From Diphasiastrum complanatum (taxonomy: Eukaryota; Streptophyta; Lycopodiopsida; Lycopodiales; Lycopodiaceae), in assembly GCA_029204225.1 (NCBI GenBank), contig CM055092.1:17167921-17231920 (forward strand): a stretch of DNA of 64,000 nucleotides, in the 5' to 3' direction. Below are positions 23,872-35,800 of the stretch, in pieces (position 1 is the first letter of the stretch; the number at the start of each line of letters is the position of its first letter). The notes beneath the pieces are model-generated. The model was not told where the DNA came from, did not search any database, and worked only from the letters and a program-made list of their open reading frames with translations. The position numbers were made by a program, and so were the translations under genes.

Positions 23872-26800
23872 ACTTGACATGCTTCAGATTCATGGTGTGA
23901 GGAACTTAAGCAATTTCTATGTGCTTGATGTTTTTATCCTTTTCTTGGTTTCATGGTGTGTCTTCTATAGTGATTGAGGTATGATGCAGCTACTTCTTGA
24001 ACTGTGAAATGGTATCCCAATAGGTTGTAGTACCTGTGAGTGTGTGAAAGAGAGGAACTGCTTAGGTCAAATTCTAATGAAGTTTCTGAATATACATTGT
24101 AAAGCCCCTTTTGTAACTTAGGTTTGGTGAGATCAACTTAGTCGGAGCCTAAATTGAAGGACTACATCGAGAGGACAAAGAGCACACAAAGTCATCAATG
24201 TTTTTGCCAAGGACAACATCCTTACTCACATTCGTTATGCTAAAAGACCCAAAGAGGCCTTGTAGATTCTAAGGTAAAGCTTTGTATAAGATAGTGGACT
24301 CACCTAGAATTCTTTACCTATGGATCAGATTGCAACTTTTGATGAGACGATCAATAATAGGAGTGTTATTTTGGTCTTGAATAGCTTGCCTAATTCTATT
24401 CAAAATTACGTGATGTCACTCTCAATCAGGGAGAAACGGGCACGTGGCTAGAAACCATACATTAGCATGAATGGACTATAACCCGTCACTGAGTGCTTTG
24501 CGCTGTTATGCGCAAATTCAATCATTGGGAGGTACCTTATCCAATCCGACTCTCCTGCAAAAATATGCATGAAGCATATCATCCATAGACTGGTTGGTTT
24601 GTTCAGTCTGACCATCCGATTCCGGATGATCTAATCTCCCTAGACTCAGGGTGGTCTTTAATTTCTCGAAGACTGCTTGTTAGAATTTGCTAGTGAACTT
24701 TCAATCCCATTAAACCAAACAACTTCTCTGCAAAAAGCTGAGCAAGCTCCGAAGCTTTGACAGTCATCTTAGTTGGAATGAATTGCACCATCTTGGTTAG
24801 CATGTCAACTACTACTCATACAACATCATTTTGCTTTCCCGTCTGAGGAAATCCAACCACAAAATCCATAGAAATACTTTCCCAACATCGTTCAAGGAAT
24901 TCCACTAGAAAACAAGCCTCAAGTCTTTCAGCTTTGTTAACTTGGCATTGCCACCACTTGCGAACGTATGCCTTTACCTAGTCTTTAAGTTTTGGCCACT
25001 AAACGTTTTTGTTTACTAGATCAAACATCCTTTGTGTGCTTGGGTGTCTACATTGGGCTATCATGACATTCATGCAGAATTGGGCCCTAGACTCATCATT
25101 TTTTGGCACACATACCTTTCCAATTTAAAAAAGTAACCCACTCCTAATGGAATAATCTTGTTGTATCTTATCTCGAAGAGAAATCTTGGAAATTTGCTTT
25201 CCAAGTTGAGTACTAGATCTAGAATTTCTAGCCAAGACATCTAGCCAAATTTGACCAAAGTACCTGTCGATCTTACAAATACCTCTAAGGGACAGATACA
25301 AATCAGAGTGGATCTCAAAAAAGCTTAACTGATTAACCTCTCCAATCTAGCTTAAGGCATCTGCAGCACGGTTTGGCATACCCTTCTAGTACTTAATGTG
25401 ATACTACTCTGACCACCTGGCTTTACTACCCCGAATGTCAACCGCATTGCAAATATACCTTAGTACTTGGTGATCAATCATAATAGTAAACCTAGGTCCT
25501 AGAGCCATACAAAAAACGTTTCCAAATTTTAAGAGCACTTATTTCAGCATATTGCCTTTGTGTAGGATCCTACAACAAAGTTGCTAGCATCCGTCTTAAG
25601 CACACATATCTTGTTAGGATTGATTATGTGTAGTATTTGTTGTCGACACACAGTGGTTCAAAGTTTCAAAGCTTTGATTCAACTCTTCAGTCCAAGTAAC
25701 CAGGGGACTGAACCTACTGTGTCGACTAGTTTTTTCGCCCCTTTGGAAATTCATCAAGGGTAATGCAATTACTGCATAGTCCAACATGAATATGTGGAAA
25801 AACCCAATTTAGCCGAGAAAAGACTTGACTTAACATATGGTCTAGAGCATAGGCCACCCATGAACCTTACGAACCTTATTAGGGTCAATTTCCAATCCAC
25901 GGTCCGAAATAATGTGACCAAGATATGCTAGTCTTGTCTTGAAAAATTCACACTTGGATTCTTTGGCATAGAGCTTCTCCTGTCTTAGTAACCTTAAGAT
26001 AGTCATCTGATGCTCCTCATGCTCCTCTTAAGTTCTACTATAGATGACAATATCATCCAAGTAAACTACTACAAACTTCCCCAGATATGGATGAAGAATA
26101 TCGTTCATCACTTGCTGGAAAGTCGCAGGGGCATTCATCAACCCAAACAACAAAACTAGAAACTCATAAAAATGAAGTGGGGGTCGTCTTGCAAGAGGGC
26201 GCACTATTATCCCTCCTTATCTATTTGATTAGGTTCACTGACATTATCTATCCTCTAGAAGGCTCCATTTTAGGGCTTCCCTCTGGGTATAAGTAGGACC
26301 TATTGCCATTCAGTTTATAGCTAACGATATTGACTCCTCTTAGCCTCATTAAGCATTCTCTTTGCCACTTTATAGGTTAGTTTTATATGTTGTTTTCTTA
26401 GCTTGGCTATTGATCTGCTGTGAATCTGTTTGTAATTGGAAAAGTTGGATATGATAAGACACTTGCTCTTGTAAAAAAGATGACATCTATCAAGACTATA
26501 TTGGGGTTGGTATCGTACTTTGGACGGGACATCCAATAGATGGATGTCAAGGCAACTACAAATTGGATGGGACATCCAACAAATGGATGTCAAGGCAATT
26601 ATAGGAGGAAGCTTTTACATGGATTGACTACACAAAGAATGTGGTGTGCATACTTAGAAAAGCCCTCCATGGCTTCAAGCAAGTATCAAAAGTTGGTATA
26701 GTCGTATTGATGACTTTTTTATTATTAAACAAAGGATCTGATGCCAAAGTGTATTTGTGGAGTCCGACACCCATCTCTAGCATAGTGCAAGTTCCAATCA

Positions 26801-29800
26801 TAATTGCTTGAGTAGTATGATGCTACCATTGTTGATTGATTAGGAGTTGACCGTTCAAGAAAATTTTGTTTCTCTTCGAATTTGAGTTTTGTGAGTGCTA
26901 ATAAGATTCATCTACTCTAGCGTAGAAGTTGTGATGATTCCAACAACGCCTAAAAATGGTTGATATTGGGAAAAGCAGTCTGATCTGCTATAGCAACAAA
27001 TAATGGATATCAAAAATAAACATGAATGGGCCAAGCAGACAATGAGCCAATTAAGACAAGCCCTGCTAGACTTGATGTTTAGCCTAGAATTTTTTTGCCA
27101 ACAACAAGGACACCATCTATTATGGTGTGGTTAAATCAATAAACTTCTCGTTTTTCCATGCACAATTCGTCAAACAGTATGAGGATTGCTACCATGACCA
27201 TCTTTGTATGTAGTAAAGCATATAGATGGTGGCAAGATCTCACAGGCAAGCCTAAAGCATCGACAACTTGGGATGATTTTCAAAAGGCTTCAAGGACCAC
27301 GTTTTTGCCTTTCTTGCACGACGACGTAGGACACTATCATTGGTTTGCAGCTCTATAACTAGGGACTGAGAACTTGAATTGAATGTCTTTATATAAGAAT
27401 TTCAAAAAGCCATATCTTGCTTTGCAAATCATATAAACCCAACTCTTCCCAAGCTGCAATTTCTTTTGTAATTAGTCATTGGTTAGAGGCCTTTATGAAT
27501 CAGCCATAGTCCTCAAAAGATGGCATGTGTTTAATCAACATTTTGGATGTTACCATGCCTTGCCAGTTTGGATGTTATCATGCTTAGATGGCAAGCCACT
27601 AAGCTCGATGTCCAACATAAAAAAATATTCAGACCTCTTTCCAAAAAAGTGTAAAGAGAAATTTTTAAGTTAATTTTAGGGGGGCTTGAGTTCAAAATTA
27701 TGAATCTTGAGAAATTAGATGTGATATTGAGAGAAATGAATCATTGCTAACGGATTATACAATTGGTCGTCTCATTTTGGCATAATGGCTCATTAGTTGA
27801 ACTTGTAGGTGATGTAAATGTGCCTACTCATCTACCTTTTGTATATGCACATGAAGCAAATTGATGTTCAAAAAGTTTTGCATATCATGTGTATCTTTGT
27901 TATTTTAAAAAAATATCGATGTATTAATGTTTAACTTTTAATGATCCCAACATAGAAGACTATTTTGTCGGTAGGATCTTTGAGAGAATTAGGCAAGAAT
28001 TTAATAATGTTTTTCTTGAGCAATTGTTTGAGGGCTTGCCCCCTTCTAGGAAAGTAAGTCATCGAGTAAAGCTTTCCAATCCCTCCCCTAATCATTCTTC
28101 TTATCTATTATAATTAAAATAATAGTGTGAGCGGGCAGCTCACGTTGTCCAGGCACCACTCACGCTGTGACGGGCAGCGTCAGCGCTGCCTAGGACCCTT
28201 TTTTCCTTCATGTTTTTTTTTTGGACAGCAGTCGCACTGCCCCACAGGCACCCTAATCCTGCACAAAGAAAACATGAAGGTTTTTCAAATTTCCCTCCCT
28301 CCCCTTTGCCCACCCACCCAAAACCCTGCCCTGCCCGCCCGCCCGCACACTTGCGGGCTCACATCGCTAGTATATGCTAAGGTAGCTAAGTAGGTTCATT
28401 ACTATTTACATAACGGTCACGTACGACCTATGAAAATTGTCAACTAGTTAAGTTGGTTTTTTTGGCAATTTGGAGGCCAAACTTAGAGATACATTTCTTT
28501 ACTTAAGTTGGTTTTATTTGGCAATTTGGAGGCCAAACTTAGAAGTAAACTTAGAGATACATTTCTTTACGTTAATAAGATCTAATAATACTAACTCTAC
28601 TATTTTTAGAAACTATTTGGTGGTTCAAGGTCGGATTTGGGCCTATTGACTATTAGTGATGAGATACATTGAAACCAGTCACTTATTAACTAGGTTTTTG
28701 GTATGTACATGGAAACTACCATTTAGGGCAATATTTGGCAAGTGGCCAAATGACAATATATCTGCTATATGTAGCGAACTAAACTTGTTTGACATGAATC
28801 CACACGTGTGAAGGACAATGTACGGACTGTTGTAGTACGGACATGACCAATAACCAATTGGATCTTAGGTTTCATTATGGTTTATGCATGATTTTTCCTA
28901 AACTAGCATGCTAGAATCAAGATTTCTACATTGTTGATATAATGAGATGTGCACACAATTTAGTCTAAAGATCCAAGATCTATTTGAGTCATACTTAGAT
29001 CTGATTTTTCACATGGTATCAGAGCAGGTTGTAGCATGTTTCAGGTCAAATTGGTCAAAAGTAGCCGATTTTTATTTCTAGCGATTGGATCTTGGAGAAA
29101 AATTCCACATGGTGGAAAAAGGATTATTCTTATAGAATCTAGATCAAGATTGCTAGTTTTGCATATAGATTTTGATTTTTTCAATAGTATAAATTGTTGT
29201 GAATTCTTAAAGTTTGGATAGGATCTCTCGTGGCAAAGATTTCTGATCTTTTCAAGAGTGTTTTCAAGATCTTTTAGGTTCAAGATTCATTCTGTTGTGG
29301 TGTGATCATATGATCTATGTGCTTGTGACTAGTTGTGAGAAAGAAAGACATTTGTGTAGTCCCAAATCTTTGTGATTTCATTTGTTGAAGATTCAAGTGA
29401 GTGCTAAGTGCATTGGAACAAGTTGAAAGAAGATCAACCATAACAACATGGCAACAAGTGGAAGTTTCATGTTGGAGAGCAATGATAGGCTTAAGAATGT
29501 TCTAAGTGTATGTCAAATGGTTGACAAAGGGCTTGAAGTGAAATTTGTTGGTGATTCTTGTTTGATAAGCAAGAATGGAAGCTTGCCTGCCAAAGGCAAG
29601 AGACAAGGTGAGCTCTACAAACTTGATGGATGTGTTATCTCTAACCATGGTGGTTTGATGCCAAAGGAGCAAGTTTGGAAGCTTTATTCAATGTCAAAGA
29701 GTTACAACCTCTATCCGCCACAAATCGCCAGGTGCCAGTTACCCACAAGGAACCGAACGTCACACGATCCACCCCGCCATAGAATTCTATCCAAAACCAC

Positions 29801-32800
29801 CTTTCGTGCCTTGGCCCGTGACCTGTGACAAGCGAGATCCAACCTCCAACCCTGACAGCATCCCATACCACGGCCATGGCTCTCAGCATCTCCCACCTCA
29901 GCACTCGTCCTGGCTATGCACAAGCGCTCACCATCCACCTTCTCCTAGGTAGATAGAATGAATGGTAAAGTGAGACCTCTCCTTGTATACCTCCAAGGTA
30001 GAAGTCTCCAAGCCTTACACACATCCTAGATCACAACACATGACAATCATGTAGGTCCACGAATCACTGGTCAAGTCAACAAGCCTTGTCGACGTTCAAC
30101 GTTCAAGTTAGGTTTGGGACCCAAGAGAGTTGAGTCCCTAACATTCTCTCCCCCTTAAAAAGCTTTTCTTTTAAGGAAGGAAATTTGGAAATCTCAGTCT
30201 AGGTCTCGTTCCTTTTCCCAAGTGTCTTCGTCTTTGGAGCTTCCTTTCCAACGAACCAAGTACTCAATTACCTACCAATTTCTAAGCCCACGTTGATGTA
30301 CATCAACAATGGCTTGTGGTGCAGAAAGTACAAAGGATGTCAAGTCCTCAAGCTAAACCAGCTTATCATGCAAAATCAATTCATCCTTTCCACCAAGTCC
30401 TTCCTTTAAACGACTAATGTGAAAAACTAGGTGAACTCTAATTCCCTGAGGAAGGTCTAGTTGATAGGCATTCCGATGAGTTTTTTTACAATCTGGAAGG
30501 GCCCAACATATCGAGGCGATAACTTGAGACATTTTCCAATCTTTAGTATCTTTAAGATACACCCAATCCCCTTCCGCATAGACCCTGGGTTGTCACTTCT
30601 GATTAGCATAAAATTGGGCTCTATCCTGAGCCGTTTTTACGTTATCACGAGCAACAACCAGCATTTCTTGCATATCATGCAGGAAATCAACCGCCGCTTC
30701 AACCTTGAGGCTTTTGAGGCCAACGGAGATTGGAGCTCGAGGCTGAAAACCTTACATTAAAGCAAATGACCTAAAACCCGTCACTAAATGTTTGGCGTTG
30801 TTATACGCAAACGCAATAATTAGAAGGTACCTTTCCCAATCTAACTGTCTCCTGGAAAGATATGCACGAAGATTATCTTCCATAGACTGGTTCGTCCTTT
30901 CAATCTGACCATCCGATTCAGGATGATTTGTAGACAATAGACTTAAGGTGGTCTCCAATTTCTCAAAGACCGCTTGCCAGAATTTGCCAGTGAACTTAGA
31001 ATCCTGTCGTTCGGCAAACCAAACAACCTGAACAACTTTTTAACGAAAAGCTAAGCAAGTTCTGAAGCTTTAACAAACTGCTTGATAAGAATGAATTGCA
31101 ACATTTTGGACCCAAATAGTATCATTTCGCTTCTTTGTCCGAGGTAGCCCAACCACAAAATCCATGGAAATACTTTCCCATTTTCTTCTAGGAATTTCCT
31201 ACGAAAGCAACAAACCAACTACCTTAAGTCTTCTACTTGGCATTGTCCACATTTGTGAACGTATGCCTCCACCTGACCTTTTAAGTTTGGCCAATAAAAG
31301 TTTCTTTTAATTAGGTAAAGCGTTCTTTGTGAGCCAGGGTGCCCTGCACATGGGTTGTCATGACATTCAGCCATGGTGCCCTAATATCATCATTTTTTCT
31401 GGCACACACTATATGGAGGTGCCAGGGGGATTTGAGCTTCGTGGAGAGCGAATCGATCAGATTTTGATATTTGGTAAGTGTAAGCTTGATTTTTTGCAAG
31501 TGTTGACATTGTTGGAATATCAATCCACACTCTAGAGAGAATCATCAAACAGGGCGGATAGCTCAGTGGCAGGGCATCCCATCCGGTATGAGGGAGGTCC
31601 TGGGTTCGAATCCTGGTCTGTCCATCCATATTATCATTTATGGATTTCTAACATGGTATCAGAGCCAAGTTAGACCTAACAGTTCATGGTGTCAAATCCA
31701 TGGTTAGGTGGCCCAAGTTGTGAGGCAGGTGACAGCTAGGACCCCAACCAAGTGTGGCTTGAGGGGGGGTGTTGGAATATCAATCCACACTCTAGAGAGA
31801 ATCATCAAACAGGGCGGATAGCTCAGTGGTAGAGCATCCCATCCGGTATGAGGGAGGTACTGGGTTCGAATCCTAGTCTGTCCATCCATATTATAATTTA
31901 TGGATTTCTAACAGACATTGAGTTGTAGGCAACCAAATCGAGCATAATTTGGCCCTAGACCACCTTTCTTCATGTCCACGGTGATTCCTACCGCGTCAAT
32001 TTCAGCTGTTACGGTGCCGCCTAGCGAGATTTGAACACCACATTCCAAATGCTTGTGTATTTTTGGCATTTTCACAAAATGACTTGTGGGCAACCGATTC
32101 AGGTGATGTCTGAGCCTAGAATGCATTTCCACATGCCTGTAGAGACTTTTGTGACCTCTGTTCCGGTCCGTATCACAAATTTCAATATCCATGCCCTAAT
32201 TCTATGTCTTTTAGGGTTTATGCGTGGAGCATCGTGCAAGCATCTGCCAGGGGGGTGGTTTAAGCCTACACTGCATTCCTTTACGCCTGCACGGACTCCC
32301 ACGCTAACGTCAGCAGTCGTCCATTAGCGCTCATACTAAAATAATTCTATCCCACGCCCTAATCTCATGTGTTTTTTGGCACTTGCTATGATGTGTGAAT
32401 TGGAATCATTGTGATGTATGCTCTGATATTTTGAGCTCTATTTGAGCTCGGTAATGTTGTTCAATGCAGTGTAGTTTTTTCTACTGAACGTTTGCTTGCT
32501 TATTTTAGTTTGCAGGTTTGATCTCGTATTGATACGATGCCAGTGCAGTTTGTGAAAATCCAGCCTACATAGGATTTGTAAATCTGTTTGTAACTTCTTC
32601 AATACTCAGTATTTTTCAGATCTGTCAGTTGCAATAAGCTTCTTGTGGCAGGTCGTTGGTAGGGTAGGGCTTTTCACCTTCTAATTCGGTGATCATCCAT
32701 AGTATTTTGCCAATTGTCAGTTTGAAACCCTAGTTTGCTGATTTTTGGAGAAGAGTAAATGTGTAGTTAGAACTTGGTTGTAGGAGGTCTATTCTATCCA

Positions 32801-35800
32801 ATTCTTCTAGGAATTCAGGGTAACCTATCTGTGTAGTGATTTGAGGAGCTGAGAGCTTGGTTTTGCTTTGTTTCTGCTACCTATTCTTCTGCTATGGCAT
32901 CCGCAAGCAACACTAGTCAAGATTCACAGAGATTAGATGTTGTATGTTCCAAGGTGGATGATATCGAAGCTACTCTTAAGCTGATTTTGGAGCAACTAAA
33001 AGGTAAAGGGGCTAGTGTTCCTAAGAGAGTCAGTGATACAGCTACGGAAGCAGAAAGGACATTGTCAACTGGCCATGAAGCTAAGTTGGGGTTTCGAAAG
33101 AGAAAGATACCTACTATCAAAGATTTAAAACCTCCGAAATTCACTGGAGCAGTATCTATGAGGACTACAGATGTTGTTGAGAATTGATTGCAAAAGTGGG
33201 AGAAAGCATTCCAGATGTGTCTTTACTTAGGGTTTGTGAGCTTGTGTGCAACGGCCTACCACGGGTACAGGGCCCAGTACATCACGGGTAGGGCATGGTA
33301 CAGGTTTAGGGCATACTACATCACGGGCTGGGCATGGTACAGGTGCAGGGTCTAGTACATCATGGGCAGAGCATGGTGGCCAGTAAAGCACCTTCAATTC
33401 CATCCGCAGCAGCAGGGCCTTGTTCAGAGGCACGAGCATCAGATGAGCATGTTGGTTCAACGGCAACGGGTCCTTCTCGTCCCTCCTCTTCGGTAGGAGA
33501 TGCACCACATGCTTCGGCAGGTGCTGCCAGAGAGAGTGACACACCCACAGATCAACCATCCATTGGGCATGCTAGACCACGAGCACCATATATACAGCAG
33601 AGAGGGGTTAGGCCCAGACAGTAGACCCTTGATCGATGCGGGTGGCAGAGAGAGCAACAGACCCGGTGCACTCGACTTGCTGCCCAATTCTTTTACAAGT
33701 GCACGAGTGCGACATTCCTTTTGTTGTTGCTGACACTTGGGTGTTCAGGGAGTTTTGCACATAGATGGCGGTCGTGGATGCTACATGGACACCTCCTAGG
33801 CGAGAGGCACTGCGGGCGGGTTGCCTTGTCAGGAGGTGGAGACCATCACACGAGAGCTGATTCCATTTGCTCAGCTTGGCAGGAGTAAGTACTTTGTCTT
33901 TATTATCTCTTTGCATGTGTTTAGGGTTTACTGGTGGCGCAATTTTTGCATGTGGCTAATGGGTGTTTTGTGAGAAGTATAGATGCACGATATTGAGTGA
34001 TGGATGGACCGACGTTCGTCGACGATCCGTCATCAATATCTTGGTTTCTTGCCCGCTTGGCACAATATTCCTACGTGGCATGAATGCCACTCGAGGTGGT
34101 GGAGCCATCACAACCAACTTTATATGGAAGCATGTTAGAGATGTTATTGTTGACATCGAGGTGGAGCACGTGGTTTGTTAGAAATAAATGACTATGCTAA
34201 AGTTAATCCATAGGTTACTTTGACCCAAAAGGTCGAGATTTGTGTAATCATGGGTATTTAGTTATTTAGGCCATCTTAAGTTTGTCTTAAGTTCAGTTGG
34301 ACCCAAATTTGGTCATGTACTGACTCGTGGGTCCTTAGGAGTCTAATTTTGTTTAGGTGCCCTATCTTGACTTTTTGGGGTGCCCTACATTTAGTAAGTG
34401 GTTAACCTTAGGGTTTGGTGGCATTTGGTCACATCCAGGTAGAGTACTTAGATGCTCATTGTGTATTTCATTTTAACAGTTTGGCTAAGCATTGCTCTCC
34501 ATGGCTCTTGTTGTTGTTTTCTCTCTCTCTCTTAGAGTTGGGCGCCCAGCTTCTTCTCTCTTGTTTTCTTTGGAGATTGCTTGATAACTAGATCTTGGTG
34601 ACTTGACTCTTGCTTTCCTACATGGTATCAGAGCTACCGGATCTGCAGCAAGCTTGTTTGTTGGCGCCCTACCAGAAGAGGAGCTTCTCTGCTTTCTGTT
34701 GTGAGATTTCAGCATCTTGCTGATCTTTTCAAGTGGAGTTTGGATCACTTTTTTGTCTCTTTTCAGGTTAAGGAGGGCGGCCATCAAAGATCTTGGAGGA
34801 GCAATTTTTGCCACCCAAAAATCAGAATCTCAAATCTAATTTTTATGCAACCAGTTTTCAGCAAGTTTTGTTTGGAGGAGGGCGCCCAAAAATCTGCTAC
34901 TGATTTTTGGCTGTGGTGTCTCCTTATCTTGCTATTTTTGTTTTTAGGTTTGCATTTGTGTAAGAGGGCGCCCAGCAAACCCTATTCAGGGTTAGGTCAA
35001 CTTGTGGCTGGAAATTTGCAGATTCTCAGCAAGTAGTAGGGCGCTTTCAACAGCCCTATTGGAGTGTGTTGATCACACTATTTGGCTTCCTAATTGGGTT
35101 TCGGTGTAGGCTTCAATCGAAGCTAACCTAATTTTCAAGAAGCTGGTTTATGTGTGCAGAAAGACAGCCATCTATCCATTATCTTTTGGGCACTTTGGTT
35201 GCAGATTGAAAGACATCTTGTGCTCTTACTTTCAGCTCTTTGTTTGCTGCAAATTTGAGTAGATTTGGTTGTGAAAAGGCTCTCTTTCCTATCTACTACA
35301 AGCTGAAATCTTGTTGGAGGTAATGGCTAAAGAATCGGAAGCTATCGGTTCTTTGTTTAGTGAAGATCGGTTGGATGGCACAAACTACTCCTTGTGGAGT
35401 TACATGATGAAGAATCTTCTCATAGCAAAAGGGCTGTGGGATTTGGTCAATGGTGATGAGGAAAGGCCTTCGTCTTTGGCACCTCCTACACCTCGTGGAT
35501 CATCATCATCAACATCATCTTCTACATCTTCGGAAGAACAAAAGAAGTGGGATAGAAGGGATGCACAAGCACATTCTATGGTTGCTCTTGCTATGAAAAG
35601 ATCCATCTTACCTCGTATTAGGTCTTGTAAGACATCTAAAAGTGCGTGGGATACACTTTATACTATGTATAGAGTCAAAAATCCAGCAAGAGTGGTGTAT
35701 CTTAGAAATCAGCTTTCTTTGTTGAAGATGCAAGAAGGGGATCAAGTGACCAATACTTTACAAAGATCAAGGATTTTCGTGAGGGGCTTCTCAATATTGA

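Larger units (their letters stand above)
31510..31913 (+). mobile_element. Complete 404-bp TRIM with a tRNA-like sequence in each LTR
   Basis: Two LTRs of exactly 144 bp (31510-31653, 31770-31913) start TGTTGGAATATC and end ATTTCTAACA. Primer-binding site TGGTATCAGAGCC (31654-31666), a 116-bp internal region without coding capacity, a purine tract GAGGGGGGG (31761-31769) and a 5-bp target duplication complete the hallmarks of a terminal-repeat retrotransposon in miniature. The LTRs differ at five sites, four of them inside the tRNA-like part. Each LTR holds a 73-nt sequence that folds as a tRNA cloverleaf with Pol III A and B boxes. Cassandra TRIMs carry a 5S-rRNA-like promoter in the same place; a tRNA-based version is not one I know as described. 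The element lies inside the RZ-1 intron, antisense to that gene. Confidence 0.93.

Noticed and set aside
31552-31884. Two ordinary host tRNA genes in tandem
   Set aside because: Both sit at the same offset inside exact 144-bp LTRs with a primer site, purine tract and target duplication. The anticodon loop lacks T33 and its stem has a mismatch, so they are part of the TRIM.
31390-31889. Two minus-strand ORFs starting [10 protein letters not shown]
   Set aside because: They are antisense readings of the TRIM LTRs; they look alike only because the LTRs are repeats.
33334-33733. Ala/Pro/Ser-rich ORFs as independent genes
   Set aside because: They are overlapping frames of the repetitive start of the fossil hAT coding region.
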